A stretch of 64,000 nt of DNA from the NCBI GenBank assembly GCA_018654125.1, contig JABIME010000102.1, forward strand, positions 22,093 to 86,092. Reading direction: 5' to 3'. Source of the DNA: Candidatus Cloacimonadota bacterium (GTDB lineage: Bacteria; Cloacimonadota; Cloacimonadia; Cloacimonadales; TCS61). The position numbers and the translations under genes were made by a program. This document shows, one piece after another, positions 30,563 to 39,228 of this stretch; position 1 is the stretch's first letter, and every line of letters starts with the position of its first letter. Under the pieces are notes generated by a model. The model saw nothing but the letters and a program-made list of their open reading frames with translations, was not told where the DNA came from and did no database searches.

Positions 30563-30578
30563 GCAATTGGCATTCCAA
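30563..30578 (-). promoter_or_regulatory. Sigma-54 (-24/-12) promoter of the 30521 permease
   Basis: Minus-strand TTGGAATGCCAATTGCAA has GG (30576-30575) and GC (30564-30563) separated by 10 bases. The -12 GC is 42 bp before the ATG, nearly the same leader length as at the other three sigma-54 sites. Confidence 0.85.
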
Positions 30579-30632
30579 AGAGGTAATGCTTTGTTAATTA
30601 ACAATATAAGTACCGAAAGCTACTTCATAAAT

Positions 30633-30667
30633 GTTCATTTTAGAACAATAAATGTTCATGGATGAAC
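30633..30667. promoter_or_regulatory. Paired enhancer dyads upstream of the 30521 permease
   Basis: Two GTTC-N6-GAAC dyads (30633-30646 and 30654-30667) have centres 21 bp apart; the nearer is 76 bp from the -12 GC. Both are written with GTTC/GAAC, the AT-richer variant of the motif. Confidence 0.82.
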
Positions 30668-30709
30668 ATGTTATAATTGTGAAACTTCATTAATGAAATA
30701 TAAATCAAA

Positions 30710-33097
30710 CTATTCATAATTCAACGCTTTCACAGGATTTGCATTTGCAGCACGAATTGTTTGTAGTCCTATCGTAAGCAATGCTATCGTAATTACAGCC
30801 AAACCCGAAACTAGAAAAATTCCAATGTTCATATTCATACGGTAAACAAATTCATTCAGCCATAAATTCATAGCATACCAGGTAAGCGGCCATGCAATGA
30901 AATTTGCCAATACAACCCAGCGGGTAAAATCTACAGATAGAAGTGTTACGATCTGCATCACCGAAGATCCCAGTACTTTACGTATACCGATCTCTTTAGT
31001 ACGTTGTTCTGTCATGTAGGAAGAAAGCCCTAGAAGACCTAGGCATGAAATGATGATCGCAATAATTGAGAAAACAGTTATAAAACCCGCAAAGGCTTGA
31101 TCTTGGCGGAACTGGAAATTATAAACATCGTCCAGATAAGTAGCTCTGAAATTTGCTTCAGGATAAAATTCAAGATAAATATCTTCAACTGCAGCCAGGA
31201 AAGTATCACCCTGATTTTCGCTAATACGCACTAAAAATGAAAAATTCTCTTCACTATAATCTAGGAACATTGGATTTATTGTCCTTCTAGTTGAAGTAAA
31301 GTTAAAATCTTTCACTACTCCTATCACAGTCTTTATTTCTTGAGTGTCATTTTCTCGCTGGATCCTGATCGTTTTTCCTATCGGATTACCATCCCAACCG
31401 GCATATTCCATGGCAGTTTCGTTGATAATCACATTATCAATATTTGCTTCACCCAATTCTGTTTTGAAGTTCTCACCGTAAATTAATTCCATTTTTAAGG
31501 TTGGTATCAAACCGCTGTCTATTTTAATTTTGTCGAACATAGTTCCGTCTTCAGTTTTCTCACCTTCAGGAAAAACCTGAAACTTTTGCAAGGTTCCACC
31601 CGGAAGCGAATTGATCATACCAATACTATCAATTCCTGGTAACTGGCTTACTCTATCTTGGTAAGCTTCCAGATGTTCATCATTGTTAAATGGTAGATCA
31701 AGCACATTTTCTCGATTATACCCAATATCAATATTGTTTAGATATTCTATTTGAGACTTTACAATAAAAACTGCTGAGATGAGAGATATGGAAATTGTGA
31801 ATTGTCCAACAACCAGTATGCGTCGTAAGATCTTTCCACTCTTACTTGTATGAAAACTACCCTTGAGTACTGAAAGAGCTTTGAATCCAGAAATAATGAG
31901 GGCCGGATAGAATCCTGCCAGTAATCCGACTAGACTAACAGCAACAAATAGTGCAAGGTAAACTTGCGGGTGTTGGATCAGATCAATGGAAGCCTGCCGA
32001 TGCATGAAATCATTCAAATATGGTATTGATATTTCGAAGATAGCAAAGGCTATGATCATGGCAAAATAAGTTATCACGAGTGATTCTCCCAGGAATTGAA
32101 AAATCAATTCTCTGCGGCTGCTGCCGATGATTTTGCGCATTCCCACTTCCTTAGCTCGCTTAGCTGCGCGAGCACTGGAAAGATTAATAAAATTAATTGA
32201 AGCTATTATAAGTACGAATAATGCAATTATTCCTGTTGATATAACTTTTGAGCGATCACCCCTTCCCCAATTCATCGTATCGAATCGCAGGTTTCCCGAA
32301 TCCAGATGCACACTTGCTAGCTGTTGTAAACGTGGTTCCCAGATGGAAGCAAAACCGTTATCAGCAGCATATGTTATGATCTTCTGTTTTACGCTTTTCA
32401 GGTCAGAATCTGGTCTTAATCTCACATAACCTGTAAGTGCTACGTTTCTCCAGCTACTCCACCATATCGGATTCCAATCAAGCCGGAACGGAACAATACT
32501 TTCAAAAAAAACACTGGAATTTGTAGGAGGTTGTTCCACGATCCCAGCAACAAATGCTCCTTCTATTTCCATGAAATCTATAGGTTTCCCGATTGGATCA
32601 TCATCACCAAATACCTGTTGAGCTTTTTCCGGAGTCAGGTAAATCCCATTAGGATCCTGCAATGGTGTTTCACTGTTTCCAGATATTATTCTGAAATCGA
32701 ATACATCAAAGAATCCGGTATCAGCTATCAAGGTAAAAGTATGAATATCTTCTGCATCTTCATCCGGTTCTAAATCGAGTCTTCGAATATTATCCCGTCC
32801 ATTATTAGAAACTCTTGTGCTGGCCAATACTTCGGGAACACCTTCTTTTATTCCAGCTACCAAAGGTCCTGAAGTAATACCGTACATCAAATCTTCAACA
32901 GAAGTATCCTTGGTTAACAGCCTATAAATATCCTCTGAATTTGTGTGAAATCTATCATAAGATAGATCATCATAAACATAGAATGAGATGATCATACACA
33001 CGGCCAATCCAATGGCAAAACCGAAGATATTAATAGCAGAAAATGCTTTTTGCCGAGTAATATTCCTAAAAGCTACTTTAAAGAAATTTCCTATCAT
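30710..33097 (-). CDS. MacB/FtsX-type ABC permease (array member 3)
   Basis: This 795-residue permease has coupling motifs RAKEVGMRKIIGSSRRELIF and RTKEIGIRKVLGSSVMQIV. Its closest visible siblings are the permeases at 46443-48839 and 36836-39214: all three share SGPL/VGPL in the first periplasmic domain and a PxNSxxxFE-type segment. Its patch, SLPGGTLQKFQVFPEG, closely matches MPGGTLVRLEVVPEG of the 48839 permease. It ends NPVKALNYE. A GAGGG site precedes the ATG. It follows the frameshifted permease by 45 bp and has no sigma-54 site of its own, so it is probably the last gene of the long unit that starts at 48839. Confidence 0.95.
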   Translation of the reverse strand: MIGNFFKVAFRNITRQKAFSAINIFGFAIGLAVCMIISFYVYDDLSYDRFHTNSEDIYRLLTKDTSVEDLMYGITSGPLVAGIKEGVPEVLASTRVSNNGRDNIRRLDLEPDEDAEDIHTFTLIADTGFFDVFDFRIISGNSETPLQDPNGIYLTPEKAQQVFGDDDPIGKPIDFMEIEGAFVAGIVEQPPTNSSVFFESIVPFRLDWNPIWWSSWRNVALTGYVRLRPDSDLKSVKQKIITYAADNGFASIWEPRLQQLASVHLDSGNLRFDTMNWGRGDRSKVISTGIIALFVLIIASINFINLSSARAAKRAKEVGMRKIIGSSRRELIFQFLGESLVITYFAMIIAFAIFEISIPYLNDFMHRQASIDLIQHPQVYLALFVAVSLVGLLAGFYPALIISGFKALSVLKGSFHTSKSGKILRRILVVGQFTISISLISAVFIVKSQIEYLNNIDIGYNRENVLDLPFNNDEHLEAYQDRVSQLPGIDSIGMINSLPGGTLQKFQVFPEGEKTEDGTMFDKIKIDSGLIPTLKMELIYGENFKTELGEANIDNVIINETAMEYAGWDGNPIGKTIRIQRENDTQEIKTVIGVVKDFNFTSTRRTINPMFLDYSEENFSFLVRISENQGDTFLAAVEDIYLEFYPEANFRATYLDDVYNFQFRQDQAFAGFITVFSIIAIIISCLGLLGLSSYMTEQRTKEIGIRKVLGSSVMQIVTLLSVDFTRWVVLANFIAWPLTWYAMNLWLNEFVYRMNMNIGIFLVSGLAVITIALLTIGLQTIRAANANPVKALNYE

Positions 33098-33142
33098 TTT
33101 GTTACCCTCATAATTATTTTTTTGGGTAGGAACGTCTTGTTC

Positions 33143-35568
33143 CTACTCATATTTCAGTGCTTCTACAGGATTTGAGTGTGCTGCTTTTAGTGTTCTAAAA
33201 CTAACGGTAATAAATGCAATTACAATTGAAACTAGAAATGATATCAGGAAAGTGATTGGTGAAATTTCTATCTTGTATGCAAAATTTTGTAACCATTTAT
33301 TCATTGCCAGCCAGGCAATTGGTAAAGCTATAACATTTGCTATGCATACCCATAACATGAATTTAGAAGTTAGCAAACTTACAATATTTGGGATACTAGC
33401 ACCCATAACTTTTCGAACACCAATTTCTTTGGTTCTAAGCTCTGCATAATAGGCAGAGAGACCAAATAACCCAAGACAGGAAATGATTATTGCAAGAATT
33501 GAAAAAGTTTTAAAGATACTGTTCAACCGCTGTTCATTTTCATAAAGTGTATTCAATTTATCATCTAGAAATGTATAGTTAAAGATAGCACCAGGTGATA
33601 ACTCTTCAATTTTTCCTTCCAAAAATCTCATTACTTCTGGAATATTATTTCCAGAAATTTTTACTAATAAATTAGAACACCACATTGTGTTCAATTCCAA
33701 AACCAATGGCTCAATTGTATTATGGAGTGAAGCAAAATTGAAATCTTTAACAATCCCCACAATCTCTGCTTCTGTCCCACGGAAATTGGATGCTGTTTTT
33801 CCAATTGGATTTTCTAATTGAATTGATTTCAGCGCTTTTTCATTAAGAATAAAAGCAGGATTTTCACTTGTCCAATCAGAAAAACTTTTCCGCTAATAAT
33901 TTCAATATCTAATGTCTCAATAAAATCTTTATCTACACGCAAATACCTGATTGGTGGAAGCTCTACTTCTTCTGGTATACTTTCTTGCTGAATATCTTCA
34001 ACACTGAAACGCTCTCCGGGTAAATTTGAAGACATGGAAACTGCACTTATCGAGTTATAATTTAGAAGTTCAGATTTAAGTGATTCAGGATTATTAGAAA
34101 CAGCTCTTCTAAGCTCTCCATTAATCTCAATTGCAACTATTTTATCAGTTTCAAATCCCAGATTTTTCTGCTGGAAGAAATTCATTTGTTGAAAGATAAT
34201 GATCGTACTGAAGATCATAAAAACAGAAATGATAAACTGAAAAATCACTAGTGAATTCCTAACATAAGATACAGAAGCTTTTGGATTTTTTTGTCCTTTG
34301 AGTGAAGTTATTACATTGAAACCGGACATAAAAAATGCCGGATATAAACCGGAAAGTGTTCCTGAAAGAATAATTAGGAATATAATCAAAAGAATATTAC
34401 TTGAAGTTAACATATCAGTTAATGATAGATCTAAACCTGTTATTGATCTATAAAAAGGAATACTGGTTTCAATTAACAAAAGTGCTACTAAAGCCGCAAT
34501 AGAAGCAAGAATCAATGACTCGGTAAGGAACTGGAAAATTAGGTTTTCCCTAGCTGCACCTACTACTTTTCTAACTCCAATCTCACGCATTCTGTTAAAG
34601 GCTCTGGCTGTTGATAGATTCACAAAATTAACACCAGCAAGTAATAAAACAAGAACAACTATAAACGCAAAAACATATACATAAATTATGTTGCTGTTGG
34701 CACTCATTTCCTGTTCTAAATGTGATTTTAGATGAATATCTGTAAGTGGTTGAAAATGTAGTTTGGAATGCTCATGAATTTCTTTTGGATCATCAAACCA
34801 ACCGTTGTAAAAATGTTCTGTGAATGTTAACATTTTTTCATTAGCATCTTCCATATTTGCATTTTCATTCATCAAAATGTAAGTTGAAAAATGTGCCCAA
34901 CCACGAGATTCCATCCAATCTGCTGCTCCACGCTGTTCCATTTCATCATACAAAGTAGGCATAGAAACCAAGTATTCATAATTTAGATGTGTATTGAGAG
35001 GAAGATCTTCAATCACTCCGGTTACTTGCATTTCACGTTGATTCTGTTCATTTTGTAATGTTTTACCTAGGGGATTTTCTTCACCGAAATATCTATTTGC
35101 AAATGATTCGGTAAGCACGATAGAATTCAATTCAGTTAGGGCAGTTTCGGGATTCCCTATAATAAATTCAATATCAAACATATCTATTATTACAGGATCA
35201 ACATAAAATCCATGATCTTCTTGAAAGCGTTTGATATTTTCGTTTTGAGTGTAACTGTATGTTTGAGAATAACAATAGAACATTCTTCCGGCAGATTCAA
35301 TTTCTGGAATATCTGCCTGAATTTCCAGAGCATGAAGTGGAGAAATGACTGCCCAATGTAATCCATTCTCATCCAATCCCTCATTTGTTATCCTATATAT
35401 TCTGTCTGCTTTTGAGTAATGTTTATCGTAACTTATCTCCGATCTTATATAGAACAGGATTAATAAGCTGCATGCTAAACCCAAAGCTAACCCAATGATG
35501 TTTATTGCACTATTCAATTTGTGTTTTTTAATGTTTCGCCACGACATTTTGAGATAGTTTTTGAACAT
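33143..35568 (-). pseudogene. Frameshifted MacB/FtsX-type ABC permease (array member 4)
   Basis: Two frames together make one permease of about 808 residues. The N-terminal part runs from ATG 35568 to a premature stop at 33829. The C-terminal part stays open in the next frame from about 33890 to the stop at 33143. The crossover is at 33880-33891, where the minus strand reads GGAAAAGTTTTTCTG. One extra base in the A-run would restore ISGKSFSDWTSENP and then NEKAL, which match other members at this place. The missing base is in a homopolymer, so a true inactivating deletion, a sequencing error and slippage are all possible. The remainder looks undamaged, including RMREIGVRKVVGAARENLI and LRTKEIGVRKVMGASIPNIV, which suggests that any damage is recent. 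It ends NPVEALKYE. Confidence 0.88.
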
Positions 35569-35571
35569 AAA

Positions 35572-36819
35572 TTATTCCTTTTCTTCTATTTCTTCCAAAG
35601 CATTTTTCACATCTTGATTTTCTGGATCGATCTCCAATGCCTTTTTATAATTATCTTTGGCTTTTTCCAGATCTTCTAAAGATTCATAAATGGAGCCAAT
35701 ACTAAAATAAAAATACCACAGATAAATATTTTCTGGAAATTCCTTGATCTGCAGTTCATAAAAACGAATTGCTTCATTCTGTTTATTAGCATCATTCAGT
35801 CTGTAAGCAATACTATAAAGATCAAATTCGTAAAACCTATATTTATCAGCTTGGTGCTCTTTCAGCTCATAGTATTTCATGATCGCCCCATCTACTCCTC
35901 CTGCTTTCATTGCCAGATGGAGTTCTTCGAAAATCGGTTCTTTCTGCTCTGGTTGTTCTTGAAATGCCTCTTCCAGATATTGAATCCAAATCGATTTATT
36001 TGTATAATTCTCAAATGATTCATAGCCCTTCAAAAGATCTTCATCCTGCATAGTCTTTAAGTCTTTCCCATCATCTAATCCTTTCTTTACAAGTGCTTCA
36101 GTATCAATCAGCATATTTTGAAATGCTCTCAAATCCTGCATCGAACCATCTGCTCCGTGTCCTGGAATAATTAGTGTATCCTCGGGTAGAATATCCAAAA
36201 GTTTTTGTACATTCTCTTTATATTTCATCACGTCACCAGTTTCATCGATGGATGGAAAGTGATTGCCATTCGATACAGCTCCTACATAAGCAACTTTAGA
36301 TTTTGTGAACCAAACCATTACATCGTTATTTGTATGTGAATCTATTACAGGAATAATCATAATTTCTTCATCATTAAAATAGAGAATTATAGGTTTAGAA
36401 AAGGTCATTTCAGGAAGTAACTCAGCAGGAAATTCACTGAATAGGTTGATTCCGCTTGTTAAGGTTTTTCGTAGATTCTCATGCCCGATAATTATTGCAC
36501 TTTTATCGAATATGTAATTACCACCTATGTGTTCAGTATGTTCGTGGGAATTAATAATATAAACAGGTTCTCCAGGCTGCAAAGAGTGTAAAATTTCTTT
36601 TAAGTTTTCTGCATGATTTTTCTGACCGGTTTCAACTAACAATAATCCATCATCACCAACAAAAGCTAGAACTTTCACATCGTAGCCACCACCATCAACT
36701 GTTAATTTGTACAAATTTTTAGCAAGTTCTGTTACTTGATAACCTGTTTTCTCTTCCTCTGCAAAACAAATTGAAACTAATAATGCTAAAACTAAAATAA
36801 TAAATTGTCTTGTTTTCAT
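35572..36819 (-). CDS. Exported metallo-beta-lactamase-fold hydrolase with C-terminal TPR repeats
   Basis: The 415-residue protein has a signal peptide (MKTRQFIILVLALLVSICFA). The MBL domain (about 30-240) has metal motif HEHTEH (H92, H94, E96, H97), a later histidine in IDSHTN and PGHG. The usual HxHxDH aspartate is replaced by glutamate, which is unusual because that residue binds the second zinc. The C-terminal part (about 300-415) contains TPR-like helices, the last (YKKALEIDPENQDVKNALEE) canonical. It would act in the periplasm. It is set between two array permeases, 16 bp after one and 3 bp before the next, so it is co-expressed with them. ATG 36819 (GGAG upstream) is preferred to the upstream in-frame ATG at 36843, which overlaps the permease end. 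The substrate is unknown. Confidence 0.88.
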   Translation of the reverse strand: MKTRQFIILVLALLVSICFAEEEKTGYQVTELAKNLYKLTVDGGGYDVKVLAFVGDDGLLLVETGQKNHAENLKEILHSLQPGEPVYIINSHEHTEHIGGNYIFDKSAIIIGHENLRKTLTSGINLFSEFPAELLPEMTFSKPIILYFNDEEIMIIPVIDSHTNNDVMVWFTKSKVAYVGAVSNGNHFPSIDETGDVMKYKENVQKLLDILPEDTLIIPGHGADGSMQDLRAFQNMLIDTEALVKKGLDDGKDLKTMQDEDLLKGYESFENYTNKSIWIQYLEEAFQEQPEQKEPIFEELHLAMKAGGVDGAIMKYYELKEHQADKYRFYEFDLYSIAYRLNDANKQNEAIRFYELQIKEFPENIYLWYFYFSIGSIYESLEDLEKAKDNYKKALEIDPENQDVKNALEEIEEKE

Positions 36820-36835
36820 GCTCACTCCATTTAAT

Positions 36836-39214
36836 TTATTCACATTTTAATGATTTTACCGGATTTGCGTTTGCTGCCTTTATCGAGTGAAAACTAACGG
36901 TTACTAGGGCAATTATTAAAGCAACAGATCCTGAAATAATAAATAAAATTGGTTTCATAGTTGTTTGATATGCAAAATTTTGCAGCCATCTATTCATTGC
37001 GTAATATGTAATAGGCCAGGCGATCAGGTTTGAAATTAATACCCACTTTGCAAAATCTTTGGTTAGTATGAACACAATAGAACTTACAGATGATCCGAGT
37101 ACTTTGCGAATTCCAATTTCTTTGGTTCGTTGTTCAGTAATAAAAGTAACTAACCCAAATAGTCCAAGACATGCAATGAATATCGCTAGTCCGGCAAAAG
37201 TTGCAATTTTTCCAGCAAAATTACGCTCGTTAAAGAATTGGAAATTGAAAGCTTCATCAAAAGTGAATGAGTTGAAATCTCGATCCGGCCAGATCTCACT
37301 ATACAATGCTTCAATTTGCACGGTTGTTTCTTCAATATTATCTGCTCTTATAAGAAGCAAAGCGTTACCGGGAATATAATGCATTATCATTGGCTCTATC
37401 GTTTGTTTAGCATCACCGAAATGTATATCTTTAATCACACCGATCACATTCAACATAGCATCAGATCCATCAGCGGGGACATGAACTAATTGCTTTCCTT
37501 CATGTGTTTCCCAACCGGACATTTTAAAAGCAGTTTCATTCATAAGTACTGAATTCATGGAATCTGAAACTGAACCTTTGATGAAATTTCTACCAGCAAT
37601 TATCTCAATATTAAGAGTATTAACAAAATCTTCATCAACAAAAATTTCATCTATCATTTCACCGTGCTCTTCATTTCGATGACCGAAAAATACTTCAGCT
37701 GTTGGTAAGGTTCTACCAGGCATTTGCCTAGATCTGGATGCACTATTTACTGCTGGAATATCTAACACTCGTTCTTTAAAAAGATCGCTCTGAAGTGTGA
37801 TATTTTCATCAAATGAAGGAACAACAACAATATTTTCTTTTGAATATCCAAAATCCCTCTGCTCTAAATAATTAAGCTGACTTATAACAATTAGAACCCC
37901 CAATATAAGTGAGATTGAAATTGAAAATTGGATAACAACAAATACCCGCCGCAAGAATGTTCCTTTCTTACCAGATTTAAGTTCACCTTTAAGTGTGTTC
38001 ACAGGTTTATATGACGATATTGCAAGTGATGGATAAATTCCTGAAAGCAATCCAATAATTATAGACACAAGTAACAATCCCGGAAGAAAAATGACTGATT
38101 GGAACATATTGAAATCTAATTGTTTATTCATAAAGGTTTGCAAATGAGGTAGAGAGATTTCTAATGCACTTATAGCAATAACCATGGCAATAAATGTTAA
38201 CATAATAGATTCCGTTAGAAATTGCAGAGATAGCTGACCTCGATTTGCACCAACAACTTTTCGTATTCCAACTTCTTTCCCTCTTTTGGAAGCGCGCGCA
38301 CTTGATAGATTAATGAAATTTACTGAAGCAACAAGTAGCACTAATATTGCAATCGCAATAAGGCTATAAACAACAGAAGAATCACTCTTAAACCGATTAA
38401 AAGCATCATACCTCAATTCAGAGGATTTTAGATGCATATCTAACAATGGCTGCAAAACAGGTGTGAACATCATCGTCATATTATTTGCACGGGCAACACT
38501 AATTATTTTGTTTTCAACTTCCTCTGGAATAATATCATCTTTAACTCGAATAAAACCTGTTAATGTGAGATTTTCCCAAGAATCAAACCACATTGGATTT
38601 ATTGAAACATCTAAAGTTATTATTGCTCCATATTGCATATGACTATTAAATGGATTATTCTCAACAATCCCTGCAACATAACCATTTTCAACATAAGTCA
38701 TGTCGAGAGCCTTTCCAAGTGGATCTTCTTCACCAAAAATAGCTTCTGCAGTTTCTTGTGTTAGATAAACTGCATTTGGTTCTGATAGTGGATTTTCTTT
38801 CTCTCCACTTAATATGTGAGGCTTAAAAACACCAAAGAATTCGGAGTCAGTTAGCATTGCTCTACGGAAAATTGACATAGAATCGGGAACTTCAATATCT
38901 GCACGTTTTATCCTTGTTCCGTAACCACCAATTCTGGTTGCAGCTTCAATTTCAGGAATCTCATCAGTTAGCAGCGGATATAAAGGTCCAACAGTTACAG
39001 CTGAGATCCAGTCCTTAGAATTGTCGTTTGAAACAACTCTGTAAACATTTTCCGGTTCTTCTATATGCCTATCAAAAGTTATATCATCGTAAACATATAA
39101 AGTTATAATTATGCAGACGAATATTCCCAAAGCAAAACCAAAAATATTAATAAATGAGAATCCTTTGTTTCTCATTAAATTCCTATAGGCAATTTTAAAA
39201 TAATTTTTTATCAT
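36836..39214 (-). CDS. MacB/FtsX-type ABC permease (array member 5)
   Basis: This 792-residue permease belongs to the same subgroup as the 30710 and 46443 genes, with TVGPLYPLL in the first periplasmic domain. Coupling motifs are RGKEVGIRKVVGANRGQLSL and QRTKEIGIRKVLGSSVSSIV. The patch is QMPGRTLPTAEVFFGHRNEE, with the phenylalanine-glycine step in place of the usual PEG. The C-terminal end is NPVKSLKCE, where a cysteine replaces the near-invariant tyrosine of NPVxALKYE. It starts 14 bp after the stop of the 39229 gene and is inside the long transcription unit. Confidence 0.94.
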   Translation of the reverse strand: MIKNYFKIAYRNLMRNKGFSFINIFGFALGIFVCIIITLYVYDDITFDRHIEEPENVYRVVSNDNSKDWISAVTVGPLYPLLTDEIPEIEAATRIGGYGTRIKRADIEVPDSMSIFRRAMLTDSEFFGVFKPHILSGEKENPLSEPNAVYLTQETAEAIFGEEDPLGKALDMTYVENGYVAGIVENNPFNSHMQYGAIITLDVSINPMWFDSWENLTLTGFIRVKDDIIPEEVENKIISVARANNMTMMFTPVLQPLLDMHLKSSELRYDAFNRFKSDSSVVYSLIAIAILVLLVASVNFINLSSARASKRGKEVGIRKVVGANRGQLSLQFLTESIMLTFIAMVIAISALEISLPHLQTFMNKQLDFNMFQSVIFLPGLLLVSIIIGLLSGIYPSLAISSYKPVNTLKGELKSGKKGTFLRRVFVVIQFSISISLILGVLIVISQLNYLEQRDFGYSKENIVVVPSFDENITLQSDLFKERVLDIPAVNSASRSRQMPGRTLPTAEVFFGHRNEEHGEMIDEIFVDEDFVNTLNIEIIAGRNFIKGSVSDSMNSVLMNETAFKMSGWETHEGKQLVHVPADGSDAMLNVIGVIKDIHFGDAKQTIEPMIMHYIPGNALLLIRADNIEETTVQIEALYSEIWPDRDFNSFTFDEAFNFQFFNERNFAGKIATFAGLAIFIACLGLFGLVTFITEQRTKEIGIRKVLGSSVSSIVFILTKDFAKWVLISNLIAWPITYYAMNRWLQNFAYQTTMKPILFIISGSVALIIALVTVSFHSIKAANANPVKSLKCE

Positions 39215-39228
39215 ATTTTCTCTCCATG

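Noticed and set aside
33143..33760. A separate 205-residue small permease gene
   Set aside because: Its frame continues upstream past the apparent GTG start and aligns with the C-terminal part of the family, so it is the tail of the frameshifted permease.
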